A program made the position numbers and the translations under genes. The notes beneath the pieces were generated by a model. The model was not told the DNA's origin. It did not search any database and saw only the letters and a program-made list of their open reading frames with translations. Below are positions 1 through 11,910 of a stretch of DNA of 64,000 nt, in pieces (position 1 is the first letter of the stretch; every line of letters starts with the position of its first letter). This DNA comes from Tretioscincus oriximinensis (taxonomy: Eukaryota > Chordata > Lepidosauria > Squamata > Gymnophthalmidae). The stretch lies in assembly GCA_022410635.1 (NCBI GenBank), contig JAJVDF010000230.1:1139126-1203125 (forward strand). Direction: 5' to 3'.

Positions 1-821
1 GGAAATAAAAACTGCTGGCAAAAGTCAGCAGCAACGGCAGGAGACCTACAGTGAAATCGGAGCACAGCACAACAAACCATCCCCAGCGCAGTTCTTTCTG
101 AGTGATCTCATGAAAATCAGACATGATGTTACCATGCAAATGGCACATGGCCATTTGAAATAAGTGGGAAAGGAGTACTGGCAGAGCTGACTGACAGAGC
201 TTCTGCCACCCATTTTTCCCCTAGTCAACACACACCCAGAGTAGATTTTAGCATTTTGCTAAGTAGACTAGCTGTTAGAGGCCTGCAGCATCTAATGAAA
301 TTTCCACGTTGTCCATAAAGTGACTGTACATTGTTCTGATTTTTTAATGGCAATCCCAACAGGGCCTTATATTTCATGAAACTGCCAGGTCTTGGTGCAA
401 AAAAATCTGATCTAGATGAACACGTTAGAGGAAAAGAAGTCTCTTATACATAAATATTTTAAAAAATATATCTTGAGATAAGATAACAAGAAAGCCGACT
501 TTTCTTTCATCTTGGTTAGTGACGGCTGGCCTCTGGGTTCGTTGTGGCCGCTGGACACACCAGAAATTTAAATTAATGATAAAATCTCCATAGAAAATAA
601 TTGGCCAATCGTAGGCCTTCTTAGAGGAACAAATCAAGCAGCAACAAATCAAAAAGCTCCAGAAAGATTCTTTTAGTGACGTTTTGGTCACCGATCCCAG
701 AAGTTGAACCAATGGGAGGGGTGCCTGGAGGTGCCGTTTTGTATTGGCAGTTCATCTAACAGACTGAGAGCAAGTCCAGTAAGCAGGACCAGATTTAGGC
801 TGCCAACGGTCGGGTTCTTGT

Positions 822-943
822 GGCAGCAGCCCCTACATTTAACCACCCTGGGCTGTAGCTGCAGGAGATCCCAGAGGAAGGAACCTCCTGCTGGGGTTTC
901 CTGCAGCTGCTGCCCAGGGCTGCAAAATGTAGAGGCTGCTGCC
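822..943. repeat. inverted repeat, hairpin-type
   Basis: The arms 822-880 (GGCAGCAGCCCCTACATTT...) and 884-943 (...AAATGTAGAGGCTGCTGCC) are inverted copies with about 80 percent identity by eye, separated by only a few bases. Open frames on both strands therefore encode similar peptides. Probably a decayed palindromic element. Confidence 0.6.
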
Positions 944-1009
944 AAGGGAGCCAGAGACAGAAGCTCCTGCTGGGCTGCAGTCTGAGGAGCAAGCCACAAA
1001 GTAGGTTAC

Positions 1010-1645
1010 CTTCCTTTGTCTTTCTTTCTTTTCTTTATGTGTTTACTCTCCTTTATTTCTATCCTCCTTTTTCTCCTTCCCAGTTCCATCTTTTTTTCTT
1101 CCTCCGTCTACCTCCTCTTTGGGCCTTTCCTCCTTGCTTCATCATTTCATTTAATCTGGGTTGAGTTCTAGATTTCATTTGTGGTGTGTTTAGAGTGTGA
1201 ATAACCAAAAAGTTTTTATTTATTTTACTCCTAATGAGGTTTTTTATTTTCTGTAGCTGTTCTTTCTTCCCTTTCTTCTTTTTCTTTCTGTCCTTTCTCT
1301 TTCTTCCTTATTTATATCCTCCTTTTCCTTTTTTCCTCCTTTCCCCTTCCTTCTTTTTTTCTTCCTCTCTTTACCTCCCCTTTGGTCCTTCCTCCCCTCC
1401 TTGCTTCAGGTTTTCCCCATTTAATCTGGCTTCTGCATTTTTAAAAAATGGTTTCTGCTGAGCATATGTCTTTTATATATATAAAAAAACCACTTCTAAT
1501 GTGAGTTGAGTTCTAGTTTTTCTAGTGGCAGAATGGTTCTCAGTTGCATTTCTGCCTGCTTTTCTGTGCTGCTTCGGGCAGCATCTTTGTTTCTGGCAGA
1601 ATGGCTCCCAGTTGCATTTCTGCCTGCTTTTCAGTGCTGCTTCTA
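1010..1645. repeat. duplicated pyrimidine-rich block and 68-bp tandem repeat
   Basis: Two pyrimidine tracts (about 1010-1150 and 1240-1425) end in the same TCCTTGCTTCA and CATTTAATCTGG landmarks. A 68-bp unit beginning GGCAGAATGG repeats at 1527 and 1595 and contains CAGTTGCATTTCTGCCTGCT. The origin is not recognised. Confidence 0.5.
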
Positions 1646-1663
1646 CGATTTAAGAACTAAGAC

Positions 1664-1870
1664 CTTCAATTAGACCACCTCTTGAACACCACCTTTCGAG
1701 GCTGAAGAGGCCCAAACGTTGCAGATGGATTTCATAAGGGAGGTGCTCCAGTCCCCTGACTGTTCTAGTTGCCCTTTTCTGCACCTCAGAAATGAGATGT
1801 GGTGACCAGAATTGTACACAATATTCCTAATGTTGCCTCACCACAGATTTATAAAGAGGCTAAACAACAC
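1664..1870 (-). mobile_element. CR1 LINE internal fragment
   Basis: TTTCGAGGCTGAAGAGGCCC, TTCATAAGGGAGGTGCTCC and GTTGCCCTTTTCTGCACCTC match the reverse of the segment encoding QKRATRMIKGLE and LGLFSLE. Only this part remains. Confidence 0.65.
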
Positions 1871-2269
1871 TTGCTGACTTGTTTTTTATTCCTTTCCTGC
1901 ACACTGGTTTGATTNGGTAATCTGATTATAAATGAGCCCCTGAGCCAACTTCCTGTAATAGCAAAAATGTTTCCTGTGGACGGGTCACTAAGTGCACAGC
2001 TGCGGAGAATGCATTCTTGCGCCTAGGGCTAGCTGTGGTGCAACCTGGGAGCTGTAGTCTTCAGGACATCAGGAAAATAACATTAGAAGTGGAAGAAAAA
2101 ATTATTTTATCAGGAAAAGTATCACCCAGCCAGCATCCTCGTCACTAGCAGATATACTTACTTATTGTTCCTTCTTTTTAAAGAAGCACAATTGAAAACC
2201 ATGATAGGTGTGTTATTTATTATTATTTTATAAAAACAGTTGCTCAATTTACACCCAGATTCAGGAATT

Positions 2270-2375
2270 GGGAAAAACAATGGAGGAAAGGGTGGAAGAA
2301 AGGGAGAAGAACAAAAGGAAGGAAAGAAGGAAGGAAAGAAAGAAGGATAGAAGGAAAGAGCAGGAAGGATGGAAG
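2270..2375. repeat. purine-rich GGAA/GAAA simple repeat
   Basis: An interrupted GGAAAGAAGGAAGGAAAG tract. Two Ns are at its end. Confidence 0.7.
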
Positions 2376-4049
2376 NAAGNACAAATGTGATGTCACTTCC
2401 TGTCCCGCCTCTGGAAGTGATGTCCCAAAAAAAGCCACGGGCTGCGCGCGCCTAGAACTCCTAACATCCAACATTTGTGCTGGAGTTCCGCCCCCCACTC
2501 AGAAAAAAACTGCACCAGCCGCCACTGATCTCGGTATAAGGAGTGTGAGTTGAGGAACGTCACAGATATACTGTAAGTTGAATTGATCTGAGCAGGCTAT
2601 CTGAATAATTTTTTGCTGTTTAAATTTCCAAAGGAGAATGCTCATACTTAATAGGGAATAACAACATGGATAGTTTGCTTTAGGAAGGAAAAAGGCAAAC
2701 ATTTAAATGTATAGTCAGGAATATGTCCTAGGCTGTGGACACAAGACAAATACTTATCTCTTCCATTGCACTTTGTTCCACTTGTTTCCTCTTCGGGCCA
2801 CATGCTTAAATAGAGGTTTCACTAGCCTTCGCTATGCATCCAGAGAAGATCTGAAATAAGAAATAGGAATCTCCTATTGCAGATCTTTTCCGTCTGAACA
2901 GCGAAGAGGCTAAAAAACTTGCCTGCAGACCTGCCATGTATCCTCCCTCGAGATGAGATGGGCAGCGCAAGAGGAAGTCAGCCAACAGGATCGGGGCTTG
3001 CAGCTAGTGGGCATGTACAGTCTTCTGTGTTTTCCTCATCACCTCACTCCTGCATCTCCGGAGGGGAAGGTATATCCCGTCTTTTTACAAAAGAAACCCA
3101 CAGTTGCTAATATACTGCAGACATCGTTCGCTCCCCCACCCCACCCTCGGTGTGGACATGGCCCTTGGGACTACTAAATGCTATCATCTAAAGTAGAGTT
3201 GCATCTGAAAGCCTATGCTACTTACTTTTTTGTCATTAGTCTTTAATGTGCTATGAGACCTCTTGCTATACATCAACATTTTTATGATAGCAGCCTTGCC
3301 CTAGAGTGGTTTTCCTGTAATCAATTAATGCTATGAGAAAAGCATAATAGCACGGTTGTCAAAAGTTTTGATAATAAAGAATCGGAGTATATATGTACAT
3401 TTTATATTTAGGTTATTTCTAACTTACACCATGTAATTTGGGAAGAATTAAAATGTGGCGATCGTTATCCTGATCGCATCTCAGCAGCATACTTTGATGG
3501 CTGACATAAGAGCTGCTCAATTGCCCAAGCCCAGATATGTCATCAGTTGACTAATAAGTTATATAATTCTGGTCCCATGAAAAATAGTATATATTGTAGT
3601 CTTGGGAAAGCTGCAATGCTCATTTTCATTTTTCTTTTAAATCATATCTTGCAGATTCTTCAAGCTTCCACAGGAAGGCACCACTGCTCCACTTAAGCCT
3701 TTCTTGGAAATAAAAAAGCACTTATAGCTGCATTGTTCCATCTCAGTCATTGTATGGATTTTACTAGCTCTGAAAAATGTTGTCAGTTGCTACGGTTGCT
3801 TCGGGTTTTAGCTCTTACATTATTGCTTTTTAAAGCTCTGTCCATAAAAACAAGCTTTATTCCATATACATTCCCTGGGGTGATTGGGGGGGTGGGGAGA
3901 ATAGAAATTACTTTTAAAGCTGCAAAGGCCCCCAGATTTTGTGGGAAGCCTAATTTAACCTAAAAGTGAATATTCTTCTTTGCACAAGCTATTTAAGCAG
4001 AGGTCTGCTTCAAAAATTTTGTATTAATGTTTGTTTTAAACATTTTATC

Positions 4050-4241
4050 AGATCACTAAAATGCATCAGTGAGGTCTGAGCAAACAGGGCCAAAGATTTA
4101 TAACTTCTTCTCTAACACCTTTAAGTATTCATCTTCAGGCTCAGTAATGTATTTTAGGGATCTATTACATCACTTCTACAATGCACTGATGTGTTAAAAG
4201 AGATCCCTAAAATGCATTACTGAGGTCTGTGCATAGAGAGC
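4050..4241. repeat. direct plus inverted repeat cluster
   Basis: The motif AGATC(A/C)CTAAAATGCAT occurs at 4050 and 4201 in direct orientation, with extended similarity through GAGGTCTG. It occurs inverted at 4138-4162 (TCAGTAATGTATTTTAGGG). Function and family unknown. Confidence 0.55.
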
Positions 4242-5074
4242 CTTAGGTAGATAATGCCCAAAAAAATCAGTTGGTAACTGTTCCCTAACGCTGAACATGG
4301 ATTGAAACTGGATTAGAACCTCTGTGAACTATGAAAATTAAATTGTGTGCCCCGTTGTTCAACTGCAGAGCAGACAAGGGCTTCACTTAATTTGCTGTCA
4401 AAGCAAATTGAGTGAATTAATCCTGACAAACCAAACTTGAATCTTTAACCTGGTCTTTTTCAGTGTAACCAGTTTCCCACTTGACACCATATGACAGCAA
4501 CAGCTGTTTCTTAAAATGATGCTGAAAACTGACCCAGCGCCACTAGGTCTTTCTTGCCTAGATGCCCCAAAGCAATTTCAGGGGGTGCTTCACACTGTCT
4601 AGCCAATGTAGCAAAAGTATACACTGGCAGACTGCACCAGATGCAAGAAAATTGTAGGCTGACAGTTGGGTGATCCAACTGAAGAGCCATTGTAGACTAT
4701 GGGGCTACAGAGGATTAGTGAGAGGTCAGGCATCCTTTATCCAGGGAATACAACCACCATCTTGAGACAAGGCAAAACCATTTCACAGATGCACATCAGT
4801 GAAATGCCAGCAAATTCCAGTTCCATGTTCAGAATTCCATCTGTTTGCTTTTCTGCCACCTTTTCACCATACAGTTTGCGGTAGGCTTAATCTTTTGACT
4901 CTACTGATATTGATTCAGGAATGCCAACTAATAAAGGGTTGAATAAAGAGGTGTATGTATGTTTAAGAAGTTGTATATGCACCGTTTCAGTTGATGCTAC
5001 AAAGAAGAGTCAGGCCATCTCCACATAACGAGTAAAACTGAAAATCTAAAATTGACTGAGGAGTTCACTCGCTC

Positions 5075-5190
5075 ATACCTACCTGCAAAATCTGCATGGA
5101 GCTGGCGAGAAGAAGTTGGGAAGACAATACCACGTATGCCAGCCAACTGCAATTCTGCAGTCCTGCTGGCTGGCATCTTCTCACAGCGGT
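5075..5190 (-). repeat. dispersed repeat E, uninterrupted copy
   Basis: Read on the minus strand it gives AGAAGATGCCAGCCAGCAGG and CAGCTCCATGCAGATTTTGC, matching 19685-20100 without the hAT insert. Only two copies were seen. Confidence 0.55.
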
Positions 5191-6319
5191 ACAGCACACA
5201 TTAAGCTGNTGAATGGAGGAAGTGCATTTTGTGCTCATTCCTGAAAGGATCGACAATTACTTATTCCGGGTGGATATTCACATTTCCAAAAGTGATAGCA
5301 GAAGCTCTGTTATCATGTGGGCAAAATCATGATAGTGATATTATAATTGCAGTAGAAAAACCACATGTGCCTGCAGCCTCTGACAGGATGAGGACCAAAA
5401 AAAAACTTTAAAGAGTAAAAGCTCTCCAAAAATATTTTCTTTAAATTTGATCTAGGATTTGAATCCTCCTTTAATTGTTTCTCTATTTTGCAATTCCAAG
5501 AGCATTATATGAAACAAGGCCAAGTCAGGCAGCAGGAACCTAAAATCAGGTGGTCATCCAAAACAACCATCCTGTAACACCATCACTCACTTCCCTAATG
5601 GCAGTGTCACAGATCCAGAACATCCAGCAGTCACACAATCTGATGGCACCTGTCTGGCATACACATCCAGGTATTTTGCCAGCACAAAACACCCAGGAGC
5701 ACCTCCACACCAACTCCAGCAGATGCAACCTGGTTATTTATGCTTCTAGAACTGATTATTTATATAGCCAAGAAGCCTTGTAAGCCAGCAAGGATTGTGC
5801 TATCAGCTGTCTCCAAGGTAAATTTTAGTATTGTTCTTGGAAATTAACCTGAAGGCTTGGTTTTCTCAAAATAGGAAACAATACCACCACCTGCCTTTTT
5901 AATATGGTTATGGTAGGATTTCATGCATTAACAATAGTCTCCATCTGGTTGCAGTCTGATTGAAATCAATAACAAATAAGCCAGTCCTATTCATTTCAGC
6001 CTGTCTTCAGTCTGGCTCAACATTTTAAAAGTACATTTTGAAGGCATGAATGGAGCTAAATGCCACACTTTCAACTCAGTGATTCAGTTTTGAGGCCCTG
6101 TGTCAGATGTAAGAAGGGTGAAATCTACATTGCAATTAGATAAATGAGTACCGCCATTAATCTGGTGGGGAAGATGGAACAGATGCAAGCTTTGGGCAAA
6201 AATTAATATAAGTGAGAAGGGCAGGATATAAAAACAGATTATATAAATATAAATAAAGATCAGGTATTCAAAGCACTTGTCCGTTAGGGTGAGGAAGTCA
6301 ACTTGGGCTGGTGACACAC

Positions 6320-6616
6320 CAAGAGCTAAAAGGCGGATAACCGGCTATTTCAGGCTTTAAAGAGACGCCCGTGGGTCTGCATGTTTGCATGCGGGGAACC
6401 ATAGATAGGAGAGAGGAAGGAAGCTCCATCACTCTAATGTCCAACACAACTCTTCCCTCCTGCCAAGTGCTCCCATAGTGCTTCACAGTTTTGGGTCCCA
6501 GTTGGTTGATTGCTGCCATTATCTTCCTTTCTGCTCGGACAACCTCATCTGTGCAGGGCACATGCAGGGAAGAAGCGGATTTAAGGTGACCTCCACCATG
6601 AGAGTTGGAAAAACCA
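6320..6616 (+). mobile_element. family C element, oldest-looking copy
   Basis: AGAGCTAAAAGGCGGATAAC near the left and TTCTGCTCGGACAACCTCAT, CTGTGCAGGGCACATGCAGG and GCGGATTTAAGGTGACC near the right match the copies at 35471 and 58004. It is more diverged than those and sits in the AT-rich half. The open frames on the minus strand here lie within the element. Confidence 0.55.
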
Positions 6617-7717
6617 GTTCTCATTAAACCCACAGCAAGGTAGGTTTGTAGTGACGGCGTTGCTGACACCCCACCATTATGTCTGCAGGAGCCGCCCAGA
6701 AGACGCTCCCATGCAGGCATAAATCATGCATATGTCTGCAACCCTGGAAAATTTCACAGCTGTCTGGAATTGCTTGGAAAACAGAATCCAAGTAACAAAT
6801 AAGGTCGTGTGTACATTCGAGTGAATTCAGATGTGACATGATAACCCACCACAATTTGACTACTTAGGGCCGGATTTACTTCCCTCAGCTACAGGTTTTA
6901 TAATAATAAAAGCAATAAAAATATTAATATCTTCTTTTTACTGGTATCTAAATTTTGCCAAAATACGGTCCTGGGACTCCTTCAGCAGAGGAAATCACAC
7001 TCTAAAATCAGGCTACCTTGTGTCTCAAAAGCCTGATTCATACTTTATTTTGATCCAGAAAGTTGTCTAAAGGGCCTGCTTTCTACATGCCACTCTGGGC
7101 TAACAAGGCCACAGCAAGCCAAGTGCAAATAACACTATTGCATCAGCAAGAGCCTCAAGCTGGATAAGAATGAAGAGGGACATTTAAATATCCTGACCTG
7201 AGGCCTCTTTTCCTTCCCCACTAGAATGAATTCTAGGTGCATAAAGATGTACTTTTAGTCATGAATGTATTTGTGCTTTGCAGAGTGATGCTGATTAAAA
7301 ACATGATTCACGATCATGCAGTTTGCTTTTTTCCCACTTTAAGAAGAATAGGAGTCCATCAACCGACAAACCACATAACATGAGCACTGGCATACTAGAC
7401 ACACTCCAAGTGATATGTACAGATGTGTTTCACAATGTATATGCATATATATATGTATACACATAAATATTCATATTTTTAAGGCATCTTTCCTGGCGAA
7501 TGACAAAGCAGTATCTATCATGAGACTCTATGAAAGTCTAAGGATGCTTTGTCAGTTTTCAGGAAGAACACATTTCACCTATCTGTTTGATGTTTACATC
7601 AGCTGGGAAGAGACCAAAATACTTATTTGCATGCTCAGTGCATTTGTTCTTCTGCACTACCCACCGCAATTCAATTCAATTTATCCAATTGCTGCAACAA
7701 CTTGTCAGTGGCAGGAA

Positions 7718-8072
7718 TCATAAGAACATACGAGGAGCCATGCTGAATCGGGCCGGAGCCCATCTAGTCCAGAATTCTGTCTCACACAATGGCCCACCAA
7801 TTGCACGTGGGCCATCTGAAACAGAAGAAGGAACTTTACCTGTTCTCAACGGCCTGTCTGTTGCTCCATTTCAGAGGCAGTAGCAAGACATCCATCCTAG
7901 TAGCTATTTATACCCTTGGTGTTCATGAACTTGTCTAATCCTCTCTTAAAGCTATCCAGATTGCTAGCTGCCACCTCCTCTTCTGAAAGTAAATTCCAAA
8001 GGCTGATGACCCTCCTGGTGAAAAACTACTTTTCCTTGTCTGTCCTCATTCTTCTGCCCATCAGCTTCAAGA
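7718..8072 (-). mobile_element. CR1 LINE 3' end
   Basis: Tail sequence is followed by the reverse of the ORF2 C-terminal code (TGAACTTGTCTAATCCTCTC, AATTCCAAAGGCTGATGACC). Same layout as the copy at 34443, more diverged. Confidence 0.7.
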
Positions 8073-8122
8073 ATCAGACATGTACTTTTCATCCAGCTTC
8101 TCTCCTAAATAACTGGACTGAA

Positions 8123-8230
8123 CCTTTATGTTCTTCTCTTCACAACAGATACCTTGTGAAGTAGGTGGGGTTGAGAGAGCTCCAGAGAACTCTGACTAGC
8201 CCAAGGTCACTAAGCTGACTCTCTAACCAC
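8123..8230 (-). mobile_element. partial SINE of the Sauria-like family
   Basis: Only the body is left (CAACAGATACCTTGTGAAGT, GCCCAAGGTCAC). It lies just beyond a CR1 tail. Confidence 0.5.
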
Positions 8231-8499
8231 TTCCAAAAAGCCCCAATGTCAGATTTGATGGAAAATCAAAATATAAATAATATATGAAACCCCCAAATCC
8301 AAATGCTACAAGCAATATCAAAATCAACAGAATACACTTTTATATACAACAACTGCTAAATTGCACATATACAGTTGAGTAAATCATTAACAAAACTACA
8401 TAATTATATAAAAGACAAAAATAAATAACGTATTTATAAACCAGATCCTACACAAGCCATTATCTTCATAGTTCACAATAACATTAGCTGCCATTGGCA

Positions 8500-8700
8500 G
8501 AAGTCATATGTTCATAGGAAATGGCATCCAGTTCCTTGGAAAAGAGCCATGTGTCATCCACTGGTCACCAACAGAACTCCTTTCACAATAAAAGATGTTT
8601 TCGCATAACAGCTTCATCAGCTTTGGGACAAATTCCACCGATCATTTTCACACAAACATTTACCAATATTTTCGTTTGCAAATTTNGACTTGGGGGTTTC
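8500..8700 (-). mobile_element. possible Penelope-like tail with hammerhead-like core
   Basis: On the minus strand the sequence contains CTGATGA (8614-8620), a possible short stem AGC...GC and GAAA (8599-8602). CTGATGA-stem-GAAA is the catalytic core of hammerhead ribozymes, which Penelope-like elements carry in their terminal repeats. The outer stems were not demonstrated. Confidence 0.35.
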
Positions 8701-10117
8701 ATATGTTATTTGTACTCTAGCCATTACACCAGGCTGGCTATCATAGTTATCTACATAGTTATCTACAAACACTGGACTGGAATAAATTAGTCTCTGCAAG
8801 AAAAAAGCAGAGAGAAGTCACACTCAAAACACACATACATAGATCCTATAAATCCACAATATGAACCTCTCTAAAGTGAAGTAGTAGTGCACTGAAAGAA
8901 ACCCAAGATGTGTTTTTGAATGCTCCCCACATAAGAGATACTGCTGATGAGCACCATGTTCTTTCAGAGAAGTACATGAAAGCCATTCTTGCTTCTCAAA
9001 TTAATATCAGGGGAAGGAGGTGGTTGCCTTCATCTCTGCCAGCCAGGCTGTAATCTAATCACATTGTAGCCATGGCTTTTCCTCCCACACTGTCACATAT
9101 GCCAACACATTGCATCACGGATTCCAAAAGTATGCCCAATAGGTGTAATGTGTGAGGACCTTTCCCNGTGACACATCCACAGATCTACGGAGCTTGACTT
9201 TGTTCTGTATATTCAAAAAGAACAAATGAATGGAAGAAGCAGGCATTCCGGTGAGAAGACTAGAGAGACAGATAGAATGATGCAGCACTTTGGCCCCTGG
9301 TCATTGCTTGCTAACAACATTGACGACATACTTTCCAGATCACAGTTTCCTCCAGAGCTGAATTTTTTAGCTTTGTATTTTCGCCATACATCCTGCTGTG
9401 GAAGGTCAAGATCATCACAATTCAGAGTTTGGGCTAATCTCAAAAGCTAAATTCAGATTTCCTTACAGATATGGTAAGCCTCTAGGCCATCATCCTACCT
9501 GATAACTAGGGTTGCGTGCACATGTACACCTTCATAGCACAGCAGCCATCATGCTACCATGCTGATCATTCTACCATCAACAAAACAGTGGCGCCTGGTG
9601 CTGGGCATCCTGGGATTTTGCCAGCACAAGACCTCTGGATGTCTCTCATTCATGCCTGCACAATCACTGTTTTTGGTAACCACGCATGCACACTGTGCTA
9701 GCACAGGTGGTATGGAACAGTATATCCTGCAAACCAAACCAACTAGAATATCCTAAAAATGCCATCTAAAAATACCCTAAGACCACATATATATTACATT
9801 ATATTCAAAATATAATTTAATAATCTTTGTATCAACTTTGTATTAGAATGAACATAGCATTGTGTAATTTATATATATACTGCTGCTTTAGGGAACTGTG
9901 GTTGGTTTTCTGGTTATTTTGAATTCCCAGTTTTGGGTTGGGATTGTTTGGTTTACAGTATATCCTGCTGCATCAGGGAAAGTGATACAAAAGCTGCTTT
10001 TTCCCTGCGTTTTTTTTTAAGTGAGATATATCTTTTTTCAAGCTTTAATTATGCTAGGTTAACATGAGTGCCACCAAACCTTAAAGCAGTCACATCATCC
10101 TAGTGTAAGGATAATAT

Positions 10118-10132
10118 GGGGGGGGGGGGGGG
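10118..10132. repeat. poly(G) run
   Basis: 15 consecutive G in AT-rich DNA; the length may be affected by sequencing error. Confidence 0.7.
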
Positions 10133-10446
10133 AAACAACTGTGTTGATACACCATAACTTCACAGATGGTTGTGAGGGTGAAATGGAATAAGAAGATTAA
10201 TGTTTGTTGTCTTCAGCTATTCAGAATAAAGAAGAATTATAAATGTGAAAGCAAAATAAAATTAAAAATTAACTCGGATTAAACCTATAAAAATAAACAA
10301 ACCCTCATTTCTTTCAACCCAATAGTATGTAAGCTTTTACAAACTATCCTGAGGTAAACACAACAGCAGTTCACTGCAGATGAAAAACAGGTTATTTTTA
10401 TTATTATGGGTTTTTTTAATGAGCTTTAAGATGTGTTCACAGATAA

Positions 10447-10482
10447 TAATAATAATAACAACAACAACAACAACAATAATAG
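10447..10482. repeat. (AAT)n(AAC)n trinucleotide repeat
   Basis: About 36 bp of AATAAT changing to AACAAC. Confidence 0.8.
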
Positions 10483-10687
10483 CAGAACTGGTGACATATG
10501 CTCCTCACATTATCACTCCTCTCTGATACTTCATCTTCCAAAGAAGAGAAGGAGCAAGGTGATCTGTGAATTATATCACCTTTATTTTGCTTAGGTTTTT
10601 TCCATAGGTTGTGTGATCACATCCATTTTCAAAGATCCTACCCATTTATCAATGGAAGGTGGGAAAGTATAGTTTAAAGAATAAGTA

Positions 10688-11480
10688 CCTTTTTAAAAAA
10701 TAATTTTATTGCCATTATTATACGTACTATTATACAATTACACAACAACAAAATCAATCCCATCCTCACCCCCCATCCACTAAGGAAGACCGTCAAAAAA
10801 AATAGATAATATATAGTTATTTACAATATTTACATTTATGGAATAGATCTTAATAGAGATGCAAATTAGAGATCAAGGCAAGTGTATGGTTTAGGATCCT
10901 ATATCTATCGCTTAACCCATCAACAACCAAAAGATGTGTCCAGTTCTGTTCCTCATGATTTTGAAATACAATCGACCATTTGTTCTTGTCCCTCCAACCC
11001 CTTGCAATAGTAATTTGAGTGGCCCAGATACATCTCTGCAAAATATATAGCTTAGATTGTGGAACATCAAGATTATTTGTATTATCCATGGTCACTATTT
11101 TCTTGGTGATTGGAATACTAACATCTAAAATTGAAGAAATAGTGTTACCGATCTGATTCCAAAACCCAACCACACATTGGCATTCAATCCACATATGGAG
11201 AAATGTTTCTGGCATAGAGCATTCGTGCCAACATAATGGAGACACACCTCCCATATGAACCAGTTGCACTGATGTCCTATACCCCCGAATGATGATTAAG
11301 TTAGTCTCCTTAAATTCTGTAAATTTAATATGTTCTAGATTGGAAATCCAATACCTTCATACTTCCTCATTAAGCGTAATATCAGCTGACCNTTTATTGT
11401 ACAAGAGAGAAGAGTTTTTGTACTTAATCCTGGTGAGTAGTAAATATAGTTTTCCAATTAAATGTGATACCACTTAAATA
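10688..11480 (-). mobile_element. L1-type LINE ORF2 C-terminal remnant
   Basis: On the minus strand a 139-residue open stretch (10850-11269) reads GGVSPLCWHECSMPETFLHM and WIECQCVVGFWNQI. This is the Cys-rich C-terminal domain of L1 ORF2, whose usual pattern is C-W..C....T..H..W.C....FW. An A-rich end at 10688-10705 marks the 3' tail. The element is 5'-truncated and has an N and stops further upstream, so it is dead. Confidence 0.7.
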
Positions 11481-11584
11481 ATAAGTACTGTTTAAAGAAT
11501 AAGTACCTAACAATATCCCATGTCACTTTTTTTTTTCATCATGGCTTTCCATGCTCAGTGTACTTTCAAGTACTGTTTTAAATG

Positions 11585-11640
11585 TTAACTGTCCTGAGAC
11601 ATTTGGGTATAGAGTGGTATAAAAATCTAAATAAATAAAA
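11585..11640 (+). mobile_element. SINE/LINE 3' tail fragment
   Basis: This short remnant ends in an AAATAAATAAAA repeat, typical of the 3' end of squamate SINEs. Nothing else of the element is left. Confidence 0.4.
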
Positions 11641-11839
11641 TTGGCCATTACCAACCATGAGTTCCAAAGCCATTATTGATAAGTTAGTCGTGGAAGTAAT
11701 TTCCAGGTAGGGATTGGCTACTGAAGATTCCACAATTTCCCATTTTCCCCCCAGCCTTTAGAATTTCCAACCAGGCCATTTGGGGGGCAAACATACTTTC
11801 AGTAGCACTTTATGGAGCCATCAAAAAGGATGCCCCACA

Positions 11840-11910
11840 CAGATTTCCCTGTATATTTGCAACCATCTTAACATCTTAATAAGATAGTTGTAAATATAAA
11901 GGGAAATCTG
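11840..11910. repeat. 31-bp-arm hairpin
   Basis: CAGATTTCCCTGTATATTTG (from 11840) pairs with its inverse ending at 11910, with a 9-base loop. Weaker pairing extends outward on both sides, as in a small palindromic transposon. Confidence 0.6.

Larger units (their letters stand above)
1871..7717. other. AT-rich intergenic sequence
   Basis: Apart from the repeats listed separately (2270, 4050, 5075, 6320), no gene or clear element is seen. Open frames are all under 145 residues and lack family features. Confidence 0.5.

Noticed and set aside
10850..11269. 139-residue minus-strand frame as a possible host gene
   Set aside because: Its Cys-rich pattern is the L1 ORF2 C terminus and it is followed by an A-rich tail, so it was annotated as a retrotransposon remnant.
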